DNA from: Halospeciosus flavus
GTDB lineage: Archaea > Halobacteriota > Halobacteria > Halobacteriales > Halobacteriaceae
Direction of reading: 5' to 3'
Assembly (NCBI RefSeq): GCF_029814175.1
Contig: NZ_CP122312.1
Location: forward strand, 3,038,001-3,102,000
DNA length: 64,000 nucleotides
Positions 52,938 to 62,115 of this stretch are shown here, piece by piece; position 1 is the first letter of the stretch, and each line of letters starts with the position of its first letter. Made by a program: the position numbers and the translations under genes. A model generated the notes under the pieces. The model saw only the letters and a list, made by a program, of their open reading frames with translations. It made no database searches and had not been told where the DNA came from.

Positions 52938-53180
52938 TCAGAAGCCGTGGCCGTCGCCGTCGTCCATCCGTGCCGCGGGGTCCTGCTGGTCGTCGACCGT
53001 CTGCGAGAAGAGGTCGTCGGACTCCATCGTCGTGTCGCTCCCGCCGGTGTCGAAGGCCGACATCCCCAGCGTGAGGAGTTCCTCGACGGCCTGCTCGCGG
53101 TTGACGAAGTCGCCCTGTCCGACGAGGCGCTCGATATCGCTGTCGATACGGTCCGAGAGGTTCGTCTCGATTTTGGACAT
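52938..53180 (-). CDS. Ribbon-helix-helix-type small protein
   Basis: The 80-residue protein starts MSKIETNLSDRIDSDIERLV, a strand-helix start typical of CopG-like proteins, and a second helix (REQAVEELLTLGMSAF) follows. The C-terminal 40 residues are acidic and disordered-looking. A DNA-binding role is inferred. ATG 53180 is the only start that gives the RHH pattern. Confidence 0.6.
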   Translation of the reverse strand: MSKIETNLSDRIDSDIERLVGQGDFVNREQAVEELLTLGMSAFDTGGSDTTMESDDLFSQTVDDQQDPAARMDDGDGHGF

Positions 53181-53318
53181 ACACTCCGTCGGCGGTTCGA
53201 AGGTATGAGGGTTGTGGTGGTCGGTGTCCGCGACGGCGTCGGCCGTCGTGCGGTCGGCGATCTTTCGCTCCCCGACGTCGATACCGCGTCTACATCTCGA
53301 CAACTCGGGAACGCGTCG

Positions 53319-54383
53319 TCACTCCCACCCGAGGCCCTCGGGACTCGCGGGCGGGTCGAGCGGACTCGACGGCAGGTCTCCAGTGGGTTCGGGACGGTTG
53401 TAGTCGCTGGGCGCGACGTCGTTGGGCGCGTCGGGGTAGCACAGCGAGGCGAGCGTGTGGAGGTGCTGGCGGCCCACGGCGAGTTCGAACTGCCCGCCAC
53501 CGTACAGGTCGATGCCCTCGCCCTCGCAGTAGTCGAGGAAGTCGAACAGCGACTCCACCGTGCCGAACCGGGAGGGCTTCACGTTCAGGATTTCGGGTTC
53601 CCACGGGAGGTCTCGGACGCTCTCGACGCCGGTGATCGGGTAGTCCCACGAGACGCGCGCTTCGTGCCCGCGGAGGATCTCACGCGTCTCGTCGGTGAGC
53701 CTCGGGTCCTCGACGATCGCGTCCGGGAACCCCTCGACGATACGCTCGTAGAGGTCGGGGTCGGCCGGGTTGTCGACGTCCGTGCCCTCGTACTGCCCCT
53801 TCAGGTCGAGGATTCGGACGGCGCCGGTCTCGGCCAACTCGGCGACGAGGTCGTCGTCCCAGTCGGGCGTCGGGTCGAGTTTGAACTCCAGGGTTGGGTC
53901 GACGTCGCGCCACTCGTGGACGCGCTCGGCCGTGGGTGAGCCGTCCTCCCCTTCCGGTAGCCGCGTGCTCACGACGAAGCGGACGGGGTCGTACTCCCGC
54001 CCGAGGACGTCGCCGAGGTCCGCGCCCTCCAGCCGGAGTGCGAGGTCCAGTGCGGCGCTCTCGAACGCCCACCGGCGGTAGTGACGACTCGTCTCGCGTT
54101 CGGGTGGTTCCGGCCAGAGGTCCACCTCGTCGAGGCGCTCGGAGAACGTCTGGAGCGTGAACTCCCCCTTCAAGTGGGGGAACTCCGGGGCGGTCTCGAC
54201 CAGCGCCTCGTGGTCCTCGGCGTCGTAGGTCACGTCCTCGCCGCGGCCGACGACGCCGTCGCCGTGGAGTTCGACGACCGTGCTCACGCGCTCGAACCCG
54301 CTGGAGGTGTCCATGCGGTGCTGTACGAGGTCGACCGAATCGACGACGAGTGGCAGTTCCTTCACCCGGTCGTAGAACGTCAT
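53319..54383 (-). CDS. Enolase-superfamily (MR/MLE-like) enzyme
   Basis: A 354-residue protein of the muconate-lactonising/o-succinylbenzoate synthase branch. The capping domain is N-terminal. The barrel has FKLDPTPDW near residue 172, LDLKGQYEG near 197 and IVEDPRLTDE near 229 (second metal ligand), SWDYPITG near 250 and LNVKPSRFG near 270. The usual KxK motif after strand two is replaced by KLD, so the catalytic base may be unusual. Function is not assigned. Confidence 0.7.
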   Translation of the reverse strand: MTFYDRVKELPLVVDSVDLVQHRMDTSSGFERVSTVVELHGDGVVGRGEDVTYDAEDHEALVETAPEFPHLKGEFTLQTFSERLDEVDLWPEPPERETSRHYRRWAFESAALDLALRLEGADLGDVLGREYDPVRFVVSTRLPEGEDGSPTAERVHEWRDVDPTLEFKLDPTPDWDDDLVAELAETGAVRILDLKGQYEGTDVDNPADPDLYERIVEGFPDAIVEDPRLTDETREILRGHEARVSWDYPITGVESVRDLPWEPEILNVKPSRFGTVESLFDFLDYCEGEGIDLYGGGQFELAVGRQHLHTLASLCYPDAPNDVAPSDYNRPEPTGDLPSSPLDPPASPEGLGWE

Positions 54384-54460
54384 CGACTCGTGGTTGGGTG
54401 CCCGACGACTTGAGCGTCGGGGCGGGGCGGCCGGGACGTGGCCGGGACGTGACCGGCCAC

Positions 54461-55624
54461 CTACCCGGAGAGGTCGAACAACTCGGCGGCCTGCTCCATG
54501 TCCTTGTCGCCGCGTCCGGAGAGGTTCACGACGATGGTGTCGTGTTCGTCCGCGAGGTCCTCGGCGAGGGTGACGGCGTGACTCGACTCCAGCGCGGGGA
54601 TGATGCCCTCGGTCTCGGAGAGAGCACGGAAGGCCGCGAGCGCCTCGTCGTCGGTGACGGCGCGGTAGTCACACCGTCCGACCTCACGGAACATCGCGTG
54701 TTCCGGGCCGACGCCGGGGTAGTCGAGTCCCGCCGAGATCGAGTGGACCTGCGTCTCCTCGCCGACGACGCGGGTCTTCATGCCGTGGAGGACGTCCTCC
54801 TCGCCCTCGGCGAGCGGTGCGGCGTGCCGACCGGAGCCTTCGCCCTCGCCACCGCCCTCGGCGCCGTAGAAGGGGACGTCGTCGTCGCGGAAGGCGTGGA
54901 AGAGTCCGATGGCGTTCGACCCACCGCCGACGCAGGCCACGCAGGCGTCGGGCAACCCGCCCAACTGGTCGAGCGCCTGCTCGCGGGCCTCCTCGCCGAT
55001 GACCGACTGGAACTCCCGGACCATCCGCGGGAAGGGGTCGGGACCGACGGCCGACCCGACGAGGTAGTGGGTGTCGTCGACGTTCGTCGCGAGGTCTTCG
55101 AGCGCGGCGTCGACGGCGTCGGCGAGTCCCGCGTCGCCCCGCGTCACCTCGTTGACCGTCGCGCCCATCAGGCGCATCCGGAAGACGTTCATCTTCTGTC
55201 GCTCGACGTCCTTCTTCCCCATGTAGATCTCCGTCTCCAGGCCGAACAGCGCGCCCACCATCGCCGTCGCGACGCCGTGCTGTCCGGCGCCGGTCTCGGC
55301 GATGAGGCGGTCCTTGCCGGCCTTCGACGCGAGGAGCGCTTGCCCGACGGCGTTGTTGATCTTGTGGGCGCCGCCGTGGAGGAGGTCCTCGCGTTTCAGG
55401 TAGACGTCCGCGCCGTAGCGTTCGCTCAGGTTCTCGGCGTGGTAGAGCGGCGTCGGCCGCCCGGCGTACGATTCGAGGATGTCGCGGAACTCCGCGCGAA
55501 ACTCCGGGGTCTGTGCCACCTCGTCGAACGCCGCCGCGAGTTCGTCGAGCGGTTCTTCGAGCATCTCGGGGACGAAGCGGCCACCGAACTGGCCGAACTC
55601 GCCCGCCTCTCCGTCGTCGCTCAT
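54461..55624 (-). CDS. trpB: Tryptophan synthase beta chain
   Basis: TrpB condenses indole and serine to tryptophan. The PLP-binding Lys is Lys88 in the GGAHKINNA motif. [10 protein letters not shown] at residues 12-21, [10 protein letters not shown] near 108 and [10 protein letters not shown] near 226 are intact, and the length of 387 residues is TrpB1-like. ATG 55624 is preferred; GTG 55645 is seven codons upstream. No trpA or trpC is in the window. Confidence 0.93.
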   Translation of the reverse strand: MSDDGEAGEFGQFGGRFVPEMLEEPLDELAAAFDEVAQTPEFRAEFRDILESYAGRPTPLYHAENLSERYGADVYLKREDLLHGGAHKINNAVGQALLASKAGKDRLIAETGAGQHGVATAMVGALFGLETEIYMGKKDVERQKMNVFRMRLMGATVNEVTRGDAGLADAVDAALEDLATNVDDTHYLVGSAVGPDPFPRMVREFQSVIGEEAREQALDQLGGLPDACVACVGGGSNAIGLFHAFRDDDVPFYGAEGGGEGEGSGRHAAPLAEGEEDVLHGMKTRVVGEETQVHSISAGLDYPGVGPEHAMFREVGRCDYRAVTDDEALAAFRALSETEGIIPALESSHAVTLAEDLADEHDTIVVNLSGRGDKDMEQAAELFDLSG

Positions 55625-55880
55625 CGTCACGTGGTACTGGCTCACAGTGGTACATATCGCTGTCGGCGACGCGAAAGTGAAAACCCGAACACGAGGCGAA
55701 TCAAAACCGTCCGAACACCTCCACTTTCACTCCGGTTTGCCGGGGTTGATTATCTGGCCACACGTAGGGACGTACCACGCCGAACGGGGGCACAGAACGG
55801 GACGGATGTGACCCGCAACTACTATGGCCGGGCCCGCAGTAAACCATGTTCGTCCACTCACTGCCCCTCTACCACCAACC

Positions 55881-55934
55881 ATGAATTTCGAAACAACACC
55901 TACGGCCGCCCACGAGCGGAGGGATAGTCGATGA
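55881..55934 (+). CDS. Possible 17-codon leader ORF before nrdJ
   Basis: An ATG at 55881 opens a 17-codon frame (MNFETTPTAAHERRDSR) whose TGA at 55932-55934 overlaps the nrdJ ATG as ATGA. The region contains GGAGGG at 55917-55922, 8 bases before the nrdJ start, inside the small frame. Translation of the leader would pass through that site and could couple the two. The peptide shows no known family, so it may be chance. Confidence 0.35.
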   Translation: MNFETTPTAAHERRDSR

Positions 55935-58900
55935 GCAGCCACGACCTCTCCGCGGGCGATCTCGACCTGCCCATCAAGCGCGTCGACGGCGAGACGCTCG
56001 AGGACCGTCTCACCGCGAACGCGTACAACAACATCCTCCCCGCACGCTACCTCAAGAAGAACAGCGACGGCGAACTCGTCGAGAGTCAGGAAGACCTCTT
56101 CGAGCGCGTCGCGAAGAACATCGCGCTCGCCGAGGCCGTCTACGAGGCCGAGAACGAGGACGTCGAGGTCCTCGTCTCGCCCGACCAGCTCAAGCCCGAC
56201 CACCCGCGTCGCGACGAACTCGCGACCGAGGTCTTCGGCGAGGACGTCTCCGTCGGCGACGACGTCGAGACCGAACTCACCGAGGAGAACGTCAACAAGT
56301 TCGCCTACGACACGGTCGTCCCGGAACTCCCCGACGAAATCCGCACGCACGTCGAGGACGTCGCCACCGAGTTCCAGGACATGATGGAGCACCTCTCCTT
56401 CATGCCGAACTCGCCGACGCTCATGAACGCCGGCGACGAACTCCAGCAGCTCTCGGCGTGTTTCGTCGACTCGCCCGCCGACGACCTCACCGACATCCAC
56501 CAGACCGCCAAGGAAGCCGCGGAAGTCTTCCAGTCCGGCGGCGGGATGGGCTACGCCTTCTGGCAACTCCGCCCGTTCGGTGACGCGGTCGGCTCCACCG
56601 GCGGCATCGCCTCCGGTCCCATGACGTTCATGGAGACGTTCGACCAGATGTGCGAGACCATCGCCCAGGGTGGCGCCCGCCGCGGCGCCCAGATGGGCGT
56701 CATGCGCGTCTCCCACCCGGACGTCATTGAGTTCATCCACGCGAAGAACAAGGACGTCTCGCTCGCACAGACGCTCAAGCTCAACGACCCCGACGACTAC
56801 ACGTACACCTCCTTCTCCGAAGCCCTCGAAGAGGCCCGCGAACTCATCGACGAGGACGGCAAGGTGCCCAAGCACCTCCGCAACGCCGTCGAGGGCCACC
56901 TCTCGAACTTCAACATCTCCGTCGGCATCACCGACGACTTCATGGAGGCCGTGAAGAACGACGAGGAGTACACCTTCACCAACCCCCGGACGGGCGAACC
57001 CCACGTCGCCACCGAGGAGACGAAGGAGATGTACTCCCGCTACGGGCTCGGCGAGCACGTCGAACCCGGTGAGGAACTCTCCATCCCCGCCGACCTCGTC
57101 TGGGAGCGTATCGTCGAGGGCGCCCACGAGAACGGCGAACCCGGCGTCGTCTACCTCGAACGCATCAACAAGCGCCACTCCTTCGACGTCGAGGAGCACC
57201 CCGAGCACCGCATCCTCGCGACGAACCCCTGTGGCGAGCAGCCCCTCGAGGAGTACGAGGCGTGTAACCTCGGCCACATCAACCTGAGCACGCTCGCGGA
57301 TTTCGACGCGCCCGACTGGCGCGTCTGGTACGACGAGCACGGCGACGAGTACGACGACCTCGACGCCGCGGTCGACGCCTTCCTCGAGGAGGCCATCGAC
57401 TTCGAGGAGTTCGACCACCGCATCGAGATGGGGACGCGCTTCCTCGAGAACGTCGTCACGATGTCGGACTTCCCGGTCGAGAAGATCGCCGAGAAGGTCG
57501 CCGAGATGCGCAAGATCGGCCTCGGCGTCATGGGCCTGGCCCAGCTCTACGTCCAACTCGGTCTCCAGTACGGTTCCGACCCCGCCAACGAGGTCGCCCG
57601 CAAGCTCATGACCCACATCAACCACGGGTCGAAGGCGGCCTCCCACGAACTCGCCGAGGAGCGTGGCTCCTTCGACGAGTGGGACAAGTCCAAGTACGCG
57701 AACCCGACGCAGTACCCCGACTGGTTCGAGCACCACACGGGCGAGGACCCCACGGACTGGGAGGACGGCTACCCCATCCGCAACCACAACACGACCACCA
57801 TCGCCCCCACGGGGACGACCTCGATGGTCGGCAACACGACCGGTGGCTGTGAGCCCATCTACAACGTCGCCTACTACAAGAACGTCTCCGACGACGTCCA
57901 GGGCGACGAGATGCTCGTCGAGTTCGACGACTACTTCCTCCGTGTGCTGGAGGAGAACGACATCGACGTCGAGACCGTCCAGGAAGAGGCGAAGAGTCAG
58001 ATGGCCAACAACGAGTTCGACGGCATCGAGGGCCTGAGCACGGTCCCGAACGCCATCGCCGAACTGTTCGTCGTCACCGAGGACCTCTCCGCGAAGCAGC
58101 ACGCGGCGGTCCAGACGGCGTGTCAGGCCGGCGTCGACTCCGCCATCTCGAAGACGGTCAACGCGCCGAACGACTCCACGCTCGACGACGCGAAGGAAGT
58201 CTTCGAGTACATCTACGACAACGGTGGCAAGGGCGTCACCTACTACCGCGACGGCACCCGCTCGAAGCAGGTGCTGACGACGCGTGCCGACAACGCCGAC
58301 TTCGCGGACGAGGACGAGGCCGCCGAGGTCATGCTCGACCAGATCCAGGACATCTTCGGCGACCTCGAGAGCTTCCTCGAGAGCGAAGAAGTCCGCGAGG
58401 CCGTCGGCGAGGACGTCGAGGACGTCGTCGAGCTCGACTTCGAGCCCGAGGGCGCGAAGAAGCGCCCCCGTCCGGACGTCCTCCACGGCGTCACCCAGCG
58501 CATCGACACCGGCTACGGCAAGCTCTACGTCAACATCAACGAGGACGAGCAGGGCCGGCCGTTCGAACTCTTCGCCAACATCGGCAACTCCGGTGGCTTC
58601 ACCGCCTCCTTCACAGAGTCGCTCGCGAAGACCGTCTCGACGGCGCTCCGCGCGGGCGTCGACCCCGAGGAGATCGCCGACGAACTGCAGGGCATCCGTA
58701 GCCCGAAGGTCGCCTGGGACAAGGGCGAGCAGATCAACTCCATCCCGGACGCCATCGGGACGGCGATGCGTCGCTACCTCGACGGCGAACTCGACCGCCA
58801 GTACCCCCAGCAGCAGAACCTGACGGAACTGGAGAAAGAAGAGGCCGAGGCCGAGGCGGCGGACGCCGACGACGCGCCCGAGGCCGTCGAACTCGACGGC

Positions 58901-59083
58901 GGCGCGGCCGCCGCGAGTCCGAACGCCGACGCCCAGGAGTCCCCCGAGGCCCAGCAGGACGCCACGCAGGAACTCCTCGACGCCGGCGAACTCCCCGAGT
59001 GTCCCGACTGTGGGTCGATGGACCTCTACTACTCCGAGGGTTGCAAGACCTGTCAGGGGTGTGGCTGGTCCGAGTGTAGCTAA
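55931..59083 (+). CDS. nrdJ: Class II ribonucleotide reductase (B12-dependent)
   Basis: The 1050-residue enzyme makes deoxyribonucleotides using adenosylcobalamin. The radical-barrel motifs are FMPNSPTLMNAG near residue 157, the SACFVDSP strand Cys near 177, NPCGEQPLEEYEACNLGHIN (finger loop, Cys and Glu) near 433 and PTGTTSMVGNTTGGCEPIYN near 628. The C-terminal redox region holds CPDCGSMDLYYSEGCKTCQG near residue 1020 and the final CGWSECS. No intein is present. An upstream GGAGGG serves as ribosome-binding site. Confidence 0.96.
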   Translation: MSSHDLSAGDLDLPIKRVDGETLEDRLTANAYNNILPARYLKKNSDGELVESQEDLFERVAKNIALAEAVYEAENEDVEVLVSPDQLKPDHPRRDELATEVFGEDVSVGDDVETELTEENVNKFAYDTVVPELPDEIRTHVEDVATEFQDMMEHLSFMPNSPTLMNAGDELQQLSACFVDSPADDLTDIHQTAKEAAEVFQSGGGMGYAFWQLRPFGDAVGSTGGIASGPMTFMETFDQMCETIAQGGARRGAQMGVMRVSHPDVIEFIHAKNKDVSLAQTLKLNDPDDYTYTSFSEALEEARELIDEDGKVPKHLRNAVEGHLSNFNISVGITDDFMEAVKNDEEYTFTNPRTGEPHVATEETKEMYSRYGLGEHVEPGEELSIPADLVWERIVEGAHENGEPGVVYLERINKRHSFDVEEHPEHRILATNPCGEQPLEEYEACNLGHINLSTLADFDAPDWRVWYDEHGDEYDDLDAAVDAFLEEAIDFEEFDHRIEMGTRFLENVVTMSDFPVEKIAEKVAEMRKIGLGVMGLAQLYVQLGLQYGSDPANEVARKLMTHINHGSKAASHELAEERGSFDEWDKSKYANPTQYPDWFEHHTGEDPTDWEDGYPIRNHNTTTIAPTGTTSMVGNTTGGCEPIYNVAYYKNVSDDVQGDEMLVEFDDYFLRVLEENDIDVETVQEEAKSQMANNEFDGIEGLSTVPNAIAELFVVTEDLSAKQHAAVQTACQAGVDSAISKTVNAPNDSTLDDAKEVFEYIYDNGGKGVTYYRDGTRSKQVLTTRADNADFADEDEAAEVMLDQIQDIFGDLESFLESEEVREAVGEDVEDVVELDFEPEGAKKRPRPDVLHGVTQRIDTGYGKLYVNINEDEQGRPFELFANIGNSGGFTASFTESLAKTVSTALRAGVDPEEIADELQGIRSPKVAWDKGEQINSIPDAIGTAMRRYLDGELDRQYPQQQNLTELEKEEAEAEAADADDAPEAVELDGGAAAASPNADAQESPEAQQDATQELLDAGELPECPDCGSMDLYYSEGCKTCQGCGWSECS

Positions 59084-59204
59084 CGACGGCTACCCGACGC
59101 TCTCCTCTCCGCTCTATCTCTCTTTCGTTCTCGACGCCGAGTAGTGACGGAGACACGAACGAATAAGGGCAAGCGACTTGCCACTCGCCGACGTCGTTCT
59201 GGAC

Positions 59205-59360
59205 ATGAGCGGAGCCGACGAGTCCGACGGGGCGAGCGACGAGCAGGGTGGGCGGCCGTGTCCGATGTGCGAGACGCCGATGTACAAGCGTCACTGCAAG
59301 TACGTCTGCCCGCAACACGGGGTCGTATACGACTGTTCGGACGTTTTCTGGACGTCGTAG
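59205..59360 (+). CDS. 51-residue zinc micro-protein (HVO_2523-like)
   Basis: The protein has CPMCETPMYKRHCKYVCPQHG (Cys/His pattern at residues about 19-39) followed by VVYDCSDVFW, which I recognise as the HVO_2523-like haloarchaeal zinc family. The N-terminal 15 residues are acidic. A GAATAAGGG box near 59159-59168 is at a suitable promoter distance. It lies just downstream of nrdJ. Confidence 0.75.
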   Translation: MSGADESDGASDEQGGRPCPMCETPMYKRHCKYVCPQHGVVYDCSDVFWTS

Positions 59361-59377
59361 CCGCACACGGATTCCCG

Positions 59378-60058
59378 TCACTCGGTCGCCGGCCGACGCC
59401 ACTCCTGCCACAGTTTCCACGCCGGTCCCGCGAGTAGCGCTAGCCCGGCGACCGCGATGGCGACGGCGAGTCGCCAGTCGACCTCGGCGGCGCCGAGGAC
59501 GAACCTGTCGAGTGAACTGCCGAGGAGGACGGCGGCGACGGTCCACGGGAGTTCGCCGACGGCCGTCCCGAGGACGAACGCCCAGACGGGGACGCGGGCG
59601 ACGCCGGCGGCCCCGGAGATGGCCTCGGCGGGCGTCGGGACGAGACGGGCCGCGACGACGCCGCGGAGGTCGCCGACGGCTTGGAAGTAGCGTCGACTCC
59701 CGCCGCGGAGTCGCGACAGCCAGCGTCCCTCAAAGTCGAGGTAGCGGGCCGCCGTGTAGGGGATCAGACTCGTCGCGACGGCGCCGAACAGCGCGAGCGG
59801 GAGACCGACCCAGAACCCGTAGCGGAAGCCGACGAGCACGGAGAGGATCGTGATGGGCCACCCGAGGAACGGACGGGCGAGGTAGAGGGCGACGAGGACG
59901 ACGGGGAACCACGGACTGGCGAGGACGTCGCGGACGATCGGGAAGACGCGCTCCGGGCGGAGGACGAGGGCGACCCCGAAGAGCACGAGGAGGGAGAGTC
60001 CGGCGACGAGACGTCGACGTGAGTGCGACACGACCCCCCGTAAGCGAGCGCTCGGCAT
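59378..60058 (-). CDS. TVP38/TMEM64-family membrane protein
   Basis: The 226-residue protein has about six membrane segments with the VTT-type core. RPFLGWPITILSVLVGFRYGF near residue 62 and VVAARLVPTPAEAISGAAGVAR near residue 136 match the family loop that re-enters the membrane. Proteins of this kind move lipids between membrane leaflets or transport small ions. The frame is open upstream, but the ATG at 60058 starts the fold. Confidence 0.82.
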   Translation of the reverse strand: MPSARLRGVVSHSRRRLVAGLSLLVLFGVALVLRPERVFPIVRDVLASPWFPVVLVALYLARPFLGWPITILSVLVGFRYGFWVGLPLALFGAVATSLIPYTAARYLDFEGRWLSRLRGGSRRYFQAVGDLRGVVAARLVPTPAEAISGAAGVARVPVWAFVLGTAVGELPWTVAAVLLGSSLDRFVLGAAEVDWRLAVAIAVAGLALLAGPAWKLWQEWRRPATE

Positions 60059-60146
60059 AGACCCTGTGGGACGTGGCGACCCGTTCGCTCTCGCCGTGAG
60101 AGGGGAGAGGGACAGGGTTAACCGCCTGCTGGCCGTTCTCTGAGCT

Positions 60147-60506
60147 ATGTCCGACCGCGAGATGGTCGAACTCGGCGTCGAACTCCTCTCGAAACTCGAA
60201 CACGAGGAGTTGAGCGTCGCCGAGGCCGTCGACCGTATCGAGACGGTCACGACCCACCCGGGGCGGACCCGACAGATCCTCGAGGCCGCGGAAGCCCGGG
60301 GAATCATCGAGCGAGAGGGGAGTCGCGTCCGGCCCACCACGAGCGGGTACGTGGAGTTCGAGCGAGACGTGTTCACGAAAGAGGGCGAGTTCTCCTGTGA
60401 GCGCTGTGGCTGTGGACTCTCGACGGGTTACTTCATCGACCTCGACAACGGCGAAATCGGCCCGTTCGGTTCCTCGTGTATCCGGAAGGTCACCGGTCGC
60501 GAGTGA
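60147..60506 (+). CDS. DUF5830-like winged-helix/zinc protein
   Basis: A 119-residue protein with an N-terminal winged-helix region (about residues 10-68, including ARGIIEREGSRVRPT) and a C-terminal CERCGCGLSTGYF zinc knuckle near residue 85 with a distal Cys near residue 110 (SSCIRK). It resembles the haloarchaeal DUF5830 family. A nucleic-acid-binding role is inferred. Confidence 0.72.
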   Translation: MSDREMVELGVELLSKLEHEELSVAEAVDRIETVTTHPGRTRQILEAAEARGIIEREGSRVRPTTSGYVEFERDVFTKEGEFSCERCGCGLSTGYFIDLDNGEIGPFGSSCIRKVTGRE

Positions 60507-61644
60507 CGTCGAGGAGCGACTCGATTTGTTCTCGTTGGCGTTCGAGCAGTTCCTGTTGTCGTTGGACGGTCTCGTGGAGAGCGTCGAGTTCGGCCCGGAG
60601 CGCCTCGCGGTCGAGCGGTGCTTCGTCGTCGAGTCCGGACTCGACTCCGCCACCGACCGAGTCGGTCGACGCAGTCGGAGACTCCGAGTGCGTCTCCCCG
60701 GACGGTTCGGTCCGGGAGTCGGCTGTCGACGCTCGTTTCGGCTCCGACGCTGACTCCGACTCCAACTCCGGTTCCGGCTCTGGTTCGACCGTCGACGCGT
60801 CCGTCGTCCCGGCTGTTTCGTCCGTCCCAGAGTCCTCGCCGGCGGTGGACGAGCCGATGGGTTCGAGAGCGCTCTCCCGGAAGCCGTCGTCGTTCGACTC
60901 TGCCCGGTGTTCGACCCCGCTGGCGTCGACTTCGCGTTCGGTGGCGCCGGCCTCGGTCTCGACACCGGATCTGACGTCGGTCTCACCCTCGCGCTCGTCT
61001 TCGTCGAGCCCGACTTCCCGGCGGAACTCCTCGGACGTCCGAACGCCGTGGAAGGCGAACAGCGCGTCTTCGACGGCTTCGCGGACCGCCCGGAACTGGT
61101 CAGAGGGGACCTTGATGCGCTCGATTCGGCGGTCGGTCGTCAACACGAGTTGGGAGGCCACGCTCCCCTCCTCGACGTCGACGTCTCGGACGGACTCGAA
61201 GGGAATCTCCTCGTAGTCGACGTTCCAGACGGCCGTGCCGACGTGCTTGACGAGTCGGTCGCTGACGACGACGAGTGTGAGTTCGCTGAATCGGTAGACC
61301 TGCTCGACCGTCTCGTCGTCCCGAACGACGTCCCGGGCGTTCAGCACGCCTGCGAGGAGGGTGTCGAGGACGGCGTCCACGCGGGAGGACGGGACGGTGA
61401 ACGTCTCGGTCCCGTCGAGTCCGTAGTCGAGCGATACCGTCGACTTCCGTCGGCCTTCGGACAGTTCGATGCGTTCGGCCGTGAGGGAGTACGACGCGAC
61501 GAACTCGTCGCTGAGCAGGCCTTCGGAGCCGTAGACGAGTATCCGCGTCGGCGTGGCGAAGACGGCGTCTTCGCCCTTCAGCGGCACGTGGGCGACCACG
61601 CGCTCGCCGTCGAGTTCGGTCTCCACGGCTTCGGGTACGTCCAT
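60490..61644 (-). CDS. Haloarchaeal DUF7115-like protein
   Basis: The 384-residue protein has two parts. Residues 1-205 form a predicted pair of PH-like beta modules (for example AVFATPTRILVYGSEGLLS near 28 and LTLVVVSDRLVKHVG near 120). A long Ser/Glu/Asp-rich linker follows, and the C-terminal 45 residues form a coiled coil (ALRAELDALHETVQRQQELL). The TATA-like TTTATA near 61670 is 26 bases from ATG 61644 and supports that start over GTG 61662. Confidence 0.65.
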   Translation of the reverse strand: MDVPEAVETELDGERVVAHVPLKGEDAVFATPTRILVYGSEGLLSDEFVASYSLTAERIELSEGRRKSTVSLDYGLDGTETFTVPSSRVDAVLDTLLAGVLNARDVVRDDETVEQVYRFSELTLVVVSDRLVKHVGTAVWNVDYEEIPFESVRDVDVEEGSVASQLVLTTDRRIERIKVPSDQFRAVREAVEDALFAFHGVRTSEEFRREVGLDEDEREGETDVRSGVETEAGATEREVDASGVEHRAESNDDGFRESALEPIGSSTAGEDSGTDETAGTTDASTVEPEPEPELESESASEPKRASTADSRTEPSGETHSESPTASTDSVGGGVESGLDDEAPLDREALRAELDALHETVQRQQELLERQREQIESLLDVTRDR

Positions 61645-61771
61645 ACGTTCGTCTACGCGCACGGCGGTATAAACGTAGGTATCCCCGCGCCGGTGGCGCG
61701 GCGTCGGAGTCGGCGTTGACGTCGGTGCCGACGCCGTGGCTCTGTCCCCCGCACCCGACGGAGATGGGAAC

Positions 61772-61780
61772 CGTTAAGAG
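61772..61780 (+). promoter_or_regulatory. TATA-like box for tRNA-Met
   Basis: GTTAAGAGT lies about 30 bases before the tRNA-Met 5' end, as expected for a stable-RNA promoter with a very short leader. A 6-base stem (CGCGCC/GGCGCG, 61686-61700) is further upstream. Confidence 0.4.
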
Positions 61781-61804
61781 TGCCAACTGCCTACCCGATA
61801 ATGA

Positions 61805-61966
61805 GCCCGGGTGGCTTAGCTGGACATAGCGCCGCACTCATAGGGCAACGAGCTTCGGTGCGGCATTTCCAGGCACACCCGCCTTGGAAGCTTCGCTCCC
61901 ACGAGGACCGCCGAGCCTCGTACCTGGGACATGCGGAGATCGAGGGTTCGGAGCCCTCCCCGGGCA
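61805..61966 (+). tRNA. Intron-containing tRNA-Met (CAT)
   Basis: The acceptor stem GCCCGGG (61805-61811) pairs with CCCGGGC (61959-61965), discriminator A61966. The anticodon stem CCGCA/TGCGG is interrupted by an intron after position 37 (61843-61930, 88 bases). The anticodon CAT is at 61839-61841. The mature tRNA is 74 bases and is the elongator form seen in haloarchaea. ACGAG (61848-61852) can pair with CTCGT (61917-61921) near the splice sites. I see no C or D box in the intron. Confidence 0.92.
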
Positions 61967-62115
61967 TTTTCACAGACGTCGCGAACGCCTGTGAGCGACT
62001 GCTGTGTGAAAATGCCCGGGTGACGGAGAACCCGGAGGCTCGACGCGAGTGCAACGAGCGTCGAGCAGGGAGCGAAGCGAACGGACGTGAGCGGAGTGAC
62101 CGTGGTTCGGAGCCC
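61945..62115. repeat. Inverted and direct copies of the tRNA-Met tail
   Basis: The last 8 bases of the tRNA plus 8 downstream bases (CCCGGGCATTTTCACA, 61959-61974) recur inverted and exact at 62005-62020, forming a 16-base hairpin. The T-arm piece GGTTCGGAGCCC (61945-61956) recurs as a direct copy at 62104-62115. The intervening bases contain GAGCGAAGCGAACGG-type filler. This resembles the scar at the tRNA-Gly and tRNA-Val loci. Confidence 0.65.

Noticed and set aside
55646..55880. A cobalamin riboswitch before the B12-dependent RNR
   Set aside because: No B12-box-like sequence or large structured leader was seen.
55727..58486. A 919-codon minus-strand frame opposite nrdJ
   Set aside because: It mirrors the third-codon bias of nrdJ and has no recognisable motif.
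55931..59083. An intein in the RNR or cdc48
   Set aside because: Both proteins are of normal length and their active-site motifs are uninterrupted.
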